Positions 42,401-53,700 of a stretch of DNA of 59,841 bases are shown here, piece by piece. The stretch is taken from assembly GCA_943914405.1 (NCBI GenBank), contig CALUBX010000003.1, positions 1 to 59,841 on the forward strand, written 5' to 3'. Position numbers and translations under genes: made by a program. The stretch's first letter is position 1. Each line of letters opens with the position of its first letter. This stretch comes from an uncultured Hyphomicrobiales bacterium (GTDB taxonomy: Bacteria > Pseudomonadota > Alphaproteobacteria > Rhizobiales > Rhizobiaceae). The notes beneath the pieces were generated by a model. The model was not told where the DNA came from. It did no database searches and saw nothing but the letters and a program-made list of their open reading frames with translations.

Positions 42401-43498
42401 ATGAAAAGCCATTTGCTCAGCCTTGCTGCTGCCTTCGCCGCTTCCGCTTTGTTTGCTGGTGTCGCCCTGGCGCAGGAGAAGCAGGTTCACGTCTATAACT
42501 GGTCTGATTATATTGACGAATCCATCCTGGCCGATTTCACCAAGGAAACCGGCATCAAGGTTGTCTACGACGTGTTCGACAGCAACGACATCCTGGAAAC
42601 CAAGCTTCTGGCCGGTGGCTCGGGCTATGACGTCGTGGTCCCGACGGGTCCCTTCCTTGCCCGGCAGATTCAGGCCGGCGTGTTCCAGAAGCTCGACAAG
42701 TCAAAGTTGCCGAACCTGTCCAACATGTGGCCTCAGGTCATGGAGCGCCTGGCCAAATACGACCCCGGCAATCAGTATGCCGTCAACTACATGTGGGGCA
42801 CGACGGGCATTGGCTACAATGTCGATAAGGTAAAAAAGGCGCTCGGCGACATACCGATCGATAGCTGGGACGTGCTGTTCAAGCCGGAAAACGCCAAGAA
42901 GCTGAAATCCTGCGGCATCAACATCCTTGATGCCTCCGACGAGACTTTCGCGATCGCCATGAACTATGCCGGTAAGAACCCGGATAGCAAGGAGACCAAG
43001 GATCTCGAAGCCGGCGGCAAGGTCTATTCGGCCATCCGCCCCTATGCGAAGACCTTCAACTCCTCGGCCTATATCGACGATCTCGCCAATGGCGACATCT
43101 GCATCACGATCGGCTGGTCGGGAGATATCCTTCAGGCAAAAAACCGCGCGGCCGAAGCCAAGAACGGGGTAAACATCGAGTTCTCGATCCCCAAGGAAGG
43201 CACCTATATGTGGTTCGACAATCTGGCCATTCCGGCGGATGCTAAGAATGTCGATGAGGCGCATGCCTTCATCAACTATCTGATGAAGCCCGAGGTTATC
43301 GCCAAGGCCTCCAACTACGTGCAGTACGCGAACGGAAACCTCGCATCCCAGAAATTCATCGACAAGGAAGTGCTTGAGAACCCGTCGGTCTATCCGAGCG
43401 AGGAGGTCACCAAGAAGCTATTCACCATCTCGCCGTATGGACCCAAGGAACAGCGTGTGCTGAACCGGGTCTGGACGCAGATCAAGACCGGCAGCTGA
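42401..43498 (+). CDS. potF: polyamine ABC transporter, periplasmic binding protein (PotF-like)
   Basis: A 365-residue secreted binding protein. The signal peptide is MKSHLLSLAAAFAASALFAG, cleaved near VALA/QEKQ. The mature start VHVYNWSDYIDESILADFTK and motifs YDVVVPTGPFLARQIQAGVF, VNYMWGTTGIGYN, DICITIGWSGDILQAKNRA and WFDNLAIPADAKNVDEAHAF match PotD/PotF. It binds putrescine or spermidine; the nearby puuA/puuB pair favours putrescine. ATG 42401 follows AGGAG. The first gene of potFGHI. Confidence 0.94.
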   Translation: MKSHLLSLAAAFAASALFAGVALAQEKQVHVYNWSDYIDESILADFTKETGIKVVYDVFDSNDILETKLLAGGSGYDVVVPTGPFLARQIQAGVFQKLDKSKLPNLSNMWPQVMERLAKYDPGNQYAVNYMWGTTGIGYNVDKVKKALGDIPIDSWDVLFKPENAKKLKSCGINILDASDETFAIAMNYAGKNPDSKETKDLEAGGKVYSAIRPYAKTFNSSAYIDDLANGDICITIGWSGDILQAKNRAAEAKNGVNIEFSIPKEGTYMWFDNLAIPADAKNVDEAHAFINYLMKPEVIAKASNYVQYANGNLASQKFIDKEVLENPSVYPSEEVTKKLFTISPYGPKEQRVLNRVWTQIKTGS

Positions 43499-43570
43499 TC
43501 GCAACGGGGCAGGTGGAGACATCTGCCCCAATTGTTTTGATGCAAGGTTTTCAGCGGCTGGGGCGGCGGG

Positions 43571-44728
43571 ATGGCGAAATCACTTGGACCGGTAAAGCGT
43601 AAATTCTCTCCCTGGACCGATCCGTCGGCGGTTCCCTTCATCCGCTTCGAGAACATCACCAAGCGCTTCGGCAACTTTACGGCAGTCGATAACCTGACGC
43701 TCGACATCTACGAGCGGGAGTTCTTTTCGCTGCTCGGTCCCTCGGGTTGCGGCAAGACGACCCTCATGCGCATGCTGGCCGGCTTCGAGGAGCCGAGCGA
43801 GGGCCGCATCCTTCTGCAGGGGAAGGACATTCGGGGTGTGCCGCCCTATCGCCGCCCGACGAATATGATGTTCCAGTCCTATGCGCTTTTTCCGCATATG
43901 ACGGTGGAGAAGAACATCGCCTTCGGGCTCGAGCAGGACAAGTTGCCAAAGGGCGAGATTGCCGCCCGGGTCGATGAAATGCTGAAGCTCGTCAAGCTTG
44001 AAACATTTGCCAAGAGAAAGCCTAACCAGCTCTCCGGCGGGCAGAGGCAGCGCGTGGCGCTGGCCCGTTCGCTCGCCAAGCGGCCGCAGGTGCTGCTGCT
44101 CGACGAGCCGCTCGGCGCGCTTGACAAGAAGCTTCGCGAGGAAACGCAGTTCGAGCTCATGGACATCCAGACCAAGCTCGGCCTGACCTTCCTGATCGTC
44201 ACCCACGACCAGGAAGAGGCGATGACCGTCTCCGACCGGATCGCGGTGATGGACAAGGGCGTCATCGTCCAGGTGGCGACGCCGGCGGAGATCTACGAGG
44301 CGCCCAACAGCCGCTACGTCGCCGACTTCATCGGAGACATCAACATTCTCGAAGGCACGGTCGCGGCGACGGAAAGCGCCCTGGGATCGCCCGGCACGGT
44401 TCGTATCGACTGCGGTGGCATCAAGGTTGCGGTGGATCAGGAATGCCAGGCGGTCACGGGCGACAAGGTCGCTTTTGCCGTCCGTCCCGAGAAGGTCCGC
44501 ATCTCGCCCGACCAGCCCGCCGATACCTCGATCAACGCGCTGTACGGCGAGGTCTGGGACATCGGCTACCTGGGAGATTTCTCGGTCTTCATCGTCAAGC
44601 TGGACGATGGGCGGGTCATGCGCGCGGCCCAGGCCAATGTTTCGCGCCTCGTCGATCGGCCGATTACCTTCGGCGACATGGTCTGGCTTACCTGGCCGCT
44701 TGACGCCGGTCTCGTGCTGACACGGTGA
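43571..44728 (+). CDS. potG: polyamine ABC transporter ATPase (PotG-like)
   Basis: A 385-residue ATPase. Walker A GPSGCGKTTLMRM, signature LSGGQRQRVALARSL, Walker B VLLLDEPLGALD and switch His in IVTHDQEEAMTVSD are intact. The C-terminal TOBE-type domain follows (NILEGTVAATESALGSPG, VAFAVRPEKVRISPD). It begins 72 bases after potF. With PotH and PotI it forms the inner-membrane importer. Confidence 0.94.
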   Translation: MAKSLGPVKRKFSPWTDPSAVPFIRFENITKRFGNFTAVDNLTLDIYEREFFSLLGPSGCGKTTLMRMLAGFEEPSEGRILLQGKDIRGVPPYRRPTNMMFQSYALFPHMTVEKNIAFGLEQDKLPKGEIAARVDEMLKLVKLETFAKRKPNQLSGGQRQRVALARSLAKRPQVLLLDEPLGALDKKLREETQFELMDIQTKLGLTFLIVTHDQEEAMTVSDRIAVMDKGVIVQVATPAEIYEAPNSRYVADFIGDINILEGTVAATESALGSPGTVRIDCGGIKVAVDQECQAVTGDKVAFAVRPEKVRISPDQPADTSINALYGEVWDIGYLGDFSVFIVKLDDGRVMRAAQANVSRLVDRPITFGDMVWLTWPLDAGLVLTR

Positions 44729-44737
44729 GGTGGTAGC

Positions 44738-45655
44738 ATGGCGACCGTTCAGGAGACCGAGGAGCAAAAGCAGGGAGGCGCCAGCCGCTGGCTCGTGGTT
44801 GCCGTTCCCTATGTCTGGCTGCTCCTCTTCTTCGTCGCGCCGTTCCTGATCATCTTCAAGATCTCGCTGTCCGACACGGCCATTGCCCTGCCGCCCTACA
44901 CACCCGTTTTCGACGGCTTCGGCGCCATTGGTGATTTCCTGTCTCAGCTCGATTTCGAAAACTATATCTTCCTGACGGACGATCCGCTGTACGTGCAGGC
45001 CTACTTGTCCTCGCTGCGCATCGCGACGATATCGACCTTCCTGCTGCTGGTGGTGGGTTATCCCATTGCTCTCGCCATGGCGCGCGCGCCGACAAGCATC
45101 CGCCCGACGCTGGTCATGATGGTCATCTTGCCCTTCTGGACATCATTTCTGATCCGAGTTTACGCCTGGATCGGAATCCTGAAGCCGGACGGCCTCTTGA
45201 CGCTTCTTCTGCAGACGGTCGGACTGATGGGGCCGGAGGAGCAGGTGCAGATTTTCCGCACGGATACGGCCGTCTTCATCGGCATTGTTTATTCGTACCT
45301 GCCCTTCATGGTATTGCCGCTCTATTCGGCGCTGGAGAAGATGGACAACACGCTTCTCGAGGCGGCGAACGATCTCGGCTGCCCGCCTTTGAAGGCCTTC
45401 TGGCGCATCACCTTCCCCTTGTCTCTTCCCGGCGTCATCGCCGGTGCGATGATCTGCTTCATCCCGATCACCGGGGAGTTCGTCATTCCTGACCTGCTCG
45501 GCGGCGCCGATACCCTGATGATCGGCAAGACCCTGTGGACGGAGTTCTTTGGAAACCGGGACTGGCCGCTCGCCTCGGCCGTCGCGGTCATTCTCCTCGT
45601 TCTTCTGGTGGTTCCAATCATGATCTTCCAGAACCAGCAGAAGAAGGTGGCATAG
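44738..45655 (+). CDS. potH: polyamine ABC transporter permease (PotH-like)
   Basis: A 305-residue permease with about six membrane helices (LVVAVPYVWLLLFFVAPFLI first). The EAA loop EAANDLGCPPLKAFWRITFP is near residues 207-226. It starts 9 bases after potG, and its stop directly precedes the potI start. Confidence 0.93.
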   Translation: MATVQETEEQKQGGASRWLVVAVPYVWLLLFFVAPFLIIFKISLSDTAIALPPYTPVFDGFGAIGDFLSQLDFENYIFLTDDPLYVQAYLSSLRIATISTFLLLVVGYPIALAMARAPTSIRPTLVMMVILPFWTSFLIRVYAWIGILKPDGLLTLLLQTVGLMGPEEQVQIFRTDTAVFIGIVYSYLPFMVLPLYSALEKMDNTLLEAANDLGCPPLKAFWRITFPLSLPGVIAGAMICFIPITGEFVIPDLLGGADTLMIGKTLWTEFFGNRDWPLASAVAVILLVLLVVPIMIFQNQQKKVA

Positions 45656-46474
45656 ATGAAATCCCATCGCTTCGACGCCACCATCCTGACGCTGGGCTTT
45701 GCCTTCCTCTATATCCCGATCATCATCCTGATCGTCTACTCCTTCAATGCCTCGCGGCTGGTTACGGTCTGGGGTGGCTTTTCGCTCAATTGGTACAAGA
45801 CCATGTGGTCGAACCAGGGGCTGATGGATGCAGCCTGGGTGACGGCGCGCGTCGGAGTGTTGAGCGCATCCGTCGGAACTGTTCTCGGCACGCTCGCAGC
45901 GCTCGCGCTCGTGCGTTACGGGCGGTTCCCCGGCCGAATGCTCTTCTCCGGCATGATCTACGCGCCCCTCGTCATGCCGGAAGTCATTACCGGTCTGTCC
46001 ATGCTGCTTCTCTTCGTGGCGCTGGGCGTGGATCGCGGCTTCTGGACGGTCGTCATTGCCCATACGACCTTCACCATGTGTTATGTGGCGATCGTCGTGC
46101 AGTCCCGCCTGTTGACCTTCGACCGAAGCCTGGAGGAAGCCGCGCTTGACCTGGGTTGCCCGCCGGTCAAGACCTTCTTCACGATCACCCTGCCGCTCAT
46201 CCTGCCTGCGGTGATCGCTGGCTGGATGCTCGCCTTTACCCTGTCTCTGGACGATCTCGTGATTGCGAGCTTCACGACCGGACCGGGGGCAACGACGCTG
46301 CCGATCAAGATCTACTCGCAGGTGCGTCTCGGGGTGACGCCGGAAATCAATGCCATCTGCACGATCTTGATCGGCCTGGTGACGGTCGGCGTCATTCTTG
46401 CATCCATCAGCACCAAACGAACCGAGGTCCGGCGGCTGCGGGACGAGCATCTTGCGGCGCGTGGTCCGGCTTGA
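45656..46474 (+). CDS. potI: polyamine ABC transporter permease (PotI-like)
   Basis: A 272-residue permease with about six membrane helices (ATILTLGFAFLYIPIIILIV first) and the EAA loop EAALDLGCPPVKTFFTITLP near residues 160-179. It is contiguous with potH and closes the operon. Its stop is 9 bases from the end of the convergent AsmA gene, with no clear terminator between. Confidence 0.93.
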   Translation: MKSHRFDATILTLGFAFLYIPIIILIVYSFNASRLVTVWGGFSLNWYKTMWSNQGLMDAAWVTARVGVLSASVGTVLGTLAALALVRYGRFPGRMLFSGMIYAPLVMPEVITGLSMLLLFVALGVDRGFWTVVIAHTTFTMCYVAIVVQSRLLTFDRSLEEAALDLGCPPVKTFFTITLPLILPAVIAGWMLAFTLSLDDLVIASFTTGPGATTLPIKIYSQVRLGVTPEINAICTILIGLVTVGVILASISTKRTEVRRLRDEHLAARGPA

Positions 46475-46483
46475 AGGCCGGGT

Positions 46484-48343
46484 CTATTCCGCGGCCCGCG
46501 GCTGGGTTTGGGGCAGGGGCCAGATCACCGGATCGGGCCATGAGCCACCGATGAACAGTCCCTCCGATGCCGCCTGCGTATTGCCCACGGGATGGATTGT
46601 CGCCGACAGCGCCAGGCTGTTGTTCACGTAAGGGACGATCCCGGCAAGTGAGATCGTTTCTGTGGCTGTAGTGATCTGGCCTTTTTTGATCTCGGCCGAT
46701 CCGCCTGAGAGCTCGGCCGTCAGGTCGATGGACTGGTACTCAAGCGCGGCGCCGGCTGTCTCGCTCAACGCGAAGTATGGTCTCTGTGTTGCCAGCGTCC
46801 GGATCGATGCCAGATCGACGCCTGCAAGACCACCCGCTTCGCCGGTGAAATGAACGCTGCCCTTGGCATTGCGCCAGGTCGCCGCCGTCAGGGGCCGGGC
46901 CACATCCACCGAAATATCAATGGAGCCGCGACTAGCAGGCAGCGGGCCTTTCAACTGTAGACGTTGGATGATCTCGCTGAAATCTGCATCTCGCACCATG
47001 AGCCTCAACGCGAGGGCGCCTTCCGGACCGCCTTTGACGGTCGCCAGCCGGCCGGTCAGCCTGCCGGACTCGAAGCTGCTGTCCAGAATATCGAGGCGCG
47101 ATTGCTCGCCGATGCTCATGACGCCCAGCGCCATGTCATAAAACTGGAAGGGACCGATGGTTGCCTGCTGCGCCGAGAGCCTGACGTCGAGTTCGAGGCT
47201 GGTCTGCAGCCGCCCTGCCTCTTTATCACCTTCCCGCAGGCTTGGTCCGATCGTCCCGAGGAGCGGCGAAAGGTCGATAGTGCCTGTTGCAAGCGTGCCT
47301 GTGATGCGAGGTCGCTTTCCTTCCGGCATTGTGAGATCCAGAATGCCGGTCGCCTCGATCCCGTTCAGCCCGAGTGACAGATCTTCGAGGCGCATGGCGT
47401 TTTCGCTGCCGACGACCCGTGCCTGCAGTGAAAGCGCATTGATGCCCGCCGCCGCGGCAAGATCCATATCGGCCCATTTCAGAAGGGCGGGAAGATCGGT
47501 GACGGAGACCTCGGCATTGCCCGACAGAAAGCCTTGCGAGGCGAGGTTGGTGAGGCCGCTGAAGCTAGCCGTGACGAGCTGCGACCGAACCTTGACGGTC
47601 GCATCGGCGCTTCTGCCGGAAAGAAGCAGCAGCGGCTGCGGCGTTGCGATATCGAGATCGAGCGACCGACCCTTGATATTTGCCTGCCCCAAAAGGCGCA
47701 GTCCTCCTGAAAGCATCGGCCAGTCCAGGCTGCCTTCAATGCCGTCGAGCCTGATCTTCCTGCCATCCGTCTGATTGGTGATTTCCAGCATTCCGTTACG
47801 AATCTTCACGTCGCCAACCTCGGCGTCCGAAGCCGCTTCGAGCGTCTGCTGTCCTCGGCTTGCCTCGACCTTCCTGACGGCTTGGCTGAGCAGCCCGTCA
47901 TTGGCCCAGTCGAGCCGGCCGCTGGGGTCGCGCACCACAAAGATCTGCGCTTCCGTTAGACGGAAGTCCCGGAACTGCGGCTTCCCTTGCAGCGCTTCCA
48001 GAAGATCGAAGCCTGCCGAGAGCTGTCCGACGTGGGCAAGGACACGCTGGCTGCCGTCCTCCAGACCCTTGCGCACGGTGACGTCGCGCAGCGTGATGCG
48101 CGGCTTTGGCCAAAAGCGGATGTCGGTTGCGCCTCCGATGCTGACGCTGTGACCGGTCCATCGGGCAACGGCGCGCTCCATATTCTCGCGCACGAGCGAG
48201 GAGGATACGAGGCTTGGCGCGACCGCCTGGAAAACAAGGAAAACGGTCAGAACGATAGCAAGGACCACGATCACCCGCCGCCAGCGCCGTCTCAAGGGGC
48301 GCGAGATCTTGTGCCGGATGTTGAAAGGTCCAGGGGTCCACAT
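46484..48343 (-). CDS. AsmA-family envelope protein
   Basis: A 619-residue protein with one membrane helix near the N-terminus (VIVVLAIVLTVFLVFQAVAP) and a long repetitive beta-rich periplasmic region typical of AsmA/TamB-like proteins (TGHSVSIGGATDIRFWPKPR, ITLRDVTVRK at the start, LRLMVRDADFSEIIQRLQLK later). AsmA-like proteins are implicated in phospholipid transport or outer-membrane assembly. The start at 48343 is chosen for an ATG and the membrane helix; a TTG at 48379 is also in frame and neither has a strong ribosome site. Confidence 0.85.
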   Translation of the reverse strand: MWTPGPFNIRHKISRPLRRRWRRVIVVLAIVLTVFLVFQAVAPSLVSSSLVRENMERAVARWTGHSVSIGGATDIRFWPKPRITLRDVTVRKGLEDGSQRVLAHVGQLSAGFDLLEALQGKPQFRDFRLTEAQIFVVRDPSGRLDWANDGLLSQAVRKVEASRGQQTLEAASDAEVGDVKIRNGMLEITNQTDGRKIRLDGIEGSLDWPMLSGGLRLLGQANIKGRSLDLDIATPQPLLLLSGRSADATVKVRSQLVTASFSGLTNLASQGFLSGNAEVSVTDLPALLKWADMDLAAAAGINALSLQARVVGSENAMRLEDLSLGLNGIEATGILDLTMPEGKRPRITGTLATGTIDLSPLLGTIGPSLREGDKEAGRLQTSLELDVRLSAQQATIGPFQFYDMALGVMSIGEQSRLDILDSSFESGRLTGRLATVKGGPEGALALRLMVRDADFSEIIQRLQLKGPLPASRGSIDISVDVARPLTAATWRNAKGSVHFTGEAGGLAGVDLASIRTLATQRPYFALSETAGAALEYQSIDLTAELSGGSAEIKKGQITTATETISLAGIVPYVNNSLALSATIHPVGNTQAASEGLFIGGSWPDPVIWPLPQTQPRAAE

Positions 48344-48518
48344 GGATGACGCGATATAGGAAATGCGAGTGGCGCGCAAATGGACGAGACCTGGTCGCGG
48401 CTCTGCTTTTGACCGCCGCTATGGAGGTGCTATACCCGTTGAAGAGCGATCGGCGGCAGTCGTGGTAGTGCGAACCGTAGTCTTTCTGCTCAAGGACCAT
48501 TCGGGTTGGAGGATGTGA

Positions 48519-50471
<1,953 letters not shown>

Positions 50472-50666
50472 CCGCCGATGTAGGTGTCTCATTTTGGGAC
50501 GGTGACGGAAGCGTCGGCGGTTCTCCAGACCGACTTTAACCGTTTGTTCATCCGGTGTGATCAAAACTGGAGCAACGTCGAGGAACGTCATGTATGGATG
50601 CCGAGAAGCTCGGTGCTTCCCCAGGACATGATGTCTCCCGCCAACTTGTTGGCCAGCATTCAACTT

Positions 50667-50695
50667 AAGGCAGCCCTATGGCTGCCTTTCTTTTA
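50667..50695. terminator. terminator between acetoacetyl-CoA synthetase and the kinase
   Basis: AAGGCAGCC at 50667-50675 and GGCTGCCTT at 50680-50688 form a perfect 9-bp stem around CTAT, followed by TCTTTTAG. It lies in the 240-base gap between two convergent genes; nothing else in the gap is supportable as a gene. Confidence 0.85.
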
Positions 50696-50711
50696 GCTCG
50701 TGTTCACAACT

Positions 50712-53700
50712 TCAGTTGGCGAGAACCCGCTGGGGCGGGAAGGTGATTTCCACCAGCGTGCCCTCATTCGGCGTCGAACTGATGGCGAAGTTCGCGCGAT
50801 TGGCGTCCGTCATGGCTTTTGTCAGCGGCAAGCCCAGTCCGGTCCCATCACCGCGCTTGCGTGCGGTTCCGGCCACCTGGCGGAATGGCTTCATGGCCAG
50901 TTCCAGTTCCGAGCGGGTCATGCCGATGCCGGTATCCCGGATTCTCAGCACCACTGTGCCGTTGGCCTCATAGGCGGTGGAGACGACGATCTGTCCGCCG
51001 GACGGGGTAAAACGGATGGCGTTGGACAGGATGTTGAGCACGATCTGCTTGATGGAACGGACATCCGCTACGACCGGCGGGACCCCTTGCGAAAGCGAGG
51101 TGCGGATGATGACCCTCTGGTTGTTCGCCTGGGGCTGCACCAGCGAGACCGCCTCCGAAACGCTCTCGTTCAACCCGACCGCGACGAAATCCATTTCCAT
51201 TTCGCCCGCTTCGATCTTGGAAATGTCGAGGAGGTCGTTGACGATATCGAGAACATGCCGCCCCGATCGGTTGATGTCGTTCGCATATTCGATATAGCGC
51301 GGATGACCGATCGGCCCGAACCGCTCGCTTGCCATCATGTCAGCAAAGCCGATGATGGCATTGAGGGGGGTGCGGATTTCATGGCTCACATGGGCCAGGA
51401 ACTCGCTCTTGTGGGCATTGGCGGTTTCGGCCGCCCGCTTGGCGGTGCGCAGCTCCTCTTCGGTCCGCTTCCACTGGGTGATGTCGCGTATCACCGCGCA
51501 GAAGCCGTTGGATGATGTCAACCGCCCAATCGTCATGAACAGGGGCAGGAATCCGCCGGATGCCTCGCGGCCGATCACCTCGCGTCCATCGTTGAGGACG
51601 CTGGCGACGCCGTGTCCGGTCAGCCCTGCCAGATAATCGAGAATGGCCTTCTGGCTCTCGTGGGCAAAAAGCACCACGAAGGGCTTCCCATTGATTTCGT
51701 CGTTGTCGTAGTTGAAGAGCCCGCTGGCGGCCCGGTTCATCGACCGGATGTCGCCCTTGTCGTCGATAATCACGACACCGTCCGTCGCCGTCTCGAGGAT
51801 GGCGCGCAACTCTTCCACTTCCACCTGAAGGCGTGCCAGCTGGTCGGCCTGTCGAACCGGCTGAAGCGCCACGACTTCGGCATCCGGTCTTTCAGGCGGT
51901 GCGTTCGGGGAGGCCGAAGGCATCAGTGCCAGCATCAGGGCCGTCGCATCTTCCCAGCGGACGGATTGCAGCCGTGCTGTCACCGGAATGACCTGGTCAT
52001 CGGCCCTCACAACCACCATCCCGCTGGCTTCAGCCGTCTTGTCCTCAAGATCCTGCCGCTGCAGCAGCGCATCGAGACCACCAACCTCCGCCAGTTCGTC
52101 AATCGTCTGGTAGCCGGTCAGCTTCAGGAATTCGGGATTGCCATGAATCAGCCGGTCACCGGTATGGACGAGCAGTGCGACGGGCATCTGGTCGACAATT
52201 TCCGCCGACAGGCCGATCCGCTCGCGGATGGGGATCATCCGGCTGAGCAGCTCCCGCTCCGAAAGCTCACCCAATAGATCGGTTTCGGTTTCTTCACCTG
52301 ATGCCTCGGTGGACAAGGACTCGCCATCCGCCGTGTCGGTGGCGTCCGGCGCATTGTCCCTCGCCGGCGCATCAGCCTCTTCGTCCAGACTCGTCTGCGC
52401 CTCAGTCGCCGGCTGGTCGGTCCCCTCCGACCGGTCGGCTGGTGCCTCGGGCGACTCCAGATGCTCGGCGTCTGCCCTCTCTATCTCGCCGTCGGGGCCA
52501 AAAGCGTGGACCTCCGGTGCCGAGATCACGGCCCCGTTTGTTTCAGCTTCAACGTCTGATGGAACGGCTTCAAAGTCGGCCGTCTCGGCTTCAGCCGGGC
52601 TTGGATCCATCTGGCTGTCGATCGGCCGGGCCGGCGGGGCGTCGGCCGTCGGTTGATCGTCGCGGCCGATGAAACGGTCAAGCTGGCGCGCGATCTCGCG
52701 AAACGCCGCCTGCTCGCCGGGCGAGAGACGCGAACGCCGTCCTTCGAGCTCGATGACCTTGTCCGAATAGCGCCGGCCGGCGGTAGGAACCAACCTGAGG
52801 GCGGGCCGTTCGCCCGCTGGCCAATCCAGCTCGTCGGCTGCCTCGTCACTCCGGACCTGCTCCGAGGACGTAGTATCGGCTTGACCGATCTTGCCGTCGA
52901 GGTTCCCGATCAGGGTTTCGGCGCCGGCCTCGTCGTCGATGGCAGGGGGCGTTACCTCCGCGTCAGGGGCATTGGCTTCCAGCTCGGAGGTTTCGACCGG
53001 GTTCTGGCGTTCTTCGGCCCCATGCCCTGCGATCGCCTCAACCGTCTCCAGATTCCCGTTTTCGCCGGCCGGCGTCTGGGGCGCCGCATCGTCAACCTGG
53101 CTGGATTCGTCGTCGTCGCCTTCGTATGGAAAGTCCGGCTCGACGCCCGGGACGAGCGAAAGCCCGACGGCATGCGCATCTTCCGCGGCATCGGCGATCC
53201 GGACGATACCGAAGCCCCTAAATCCGTCGAACTCGCGGTTGCGCGTGTAGGTTGGCAGGGCTGCAAGATCCACTGGAACGATAAGGGACGTGCCTTCGAC
53301 CGGCCACCAAATCGTCTTGCCCGACCAGGTGTCCCGTTTTCTCAGGAGTTCGGCGATCTTGCCGTCCGGGTCAAGATAGAAGAGTGCGGCGAGGTCGGAG
53401 AAGGCCATTCCGACGACATCGGCGGCATGCGGTCCGACCGCATCTGCGAATTCTTTTGAGACTTCCGTGAAACGGCCATCTCCGTCGATCTTCCAGACGA
53501 ACCGAACGGCCCTCGCATCACGGCGAAATACGAAACCAGCCTCGTCCTCAGTCGTGCCACCCGCTTCGGCGGCTGGCTCCACTGAAACGGGACTTATGGC
53601 TTCAGCAACGGTTTCATCGGCCGTCTCAATCTTGGTGATGGCGGGCTCGCCGGTGTAGGTCTCCGCGTCTTGGCCGAGGCCGCCTGCGGTGGGCTCATCC

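Noticed and set aside
45143..46450. 435-residue open frame on the minus strand, rich in charged residues
   Set aside because: Antisense to potH and potI, which show proper EAA loops and membrane helices.
50484..50696. 70-residue open frame after the acetoacetyl-CoA synthetase gene
   Set aside because: It runs through the terminator hairpin at 50667-50695, has no good ribosome site and no family resemblance.
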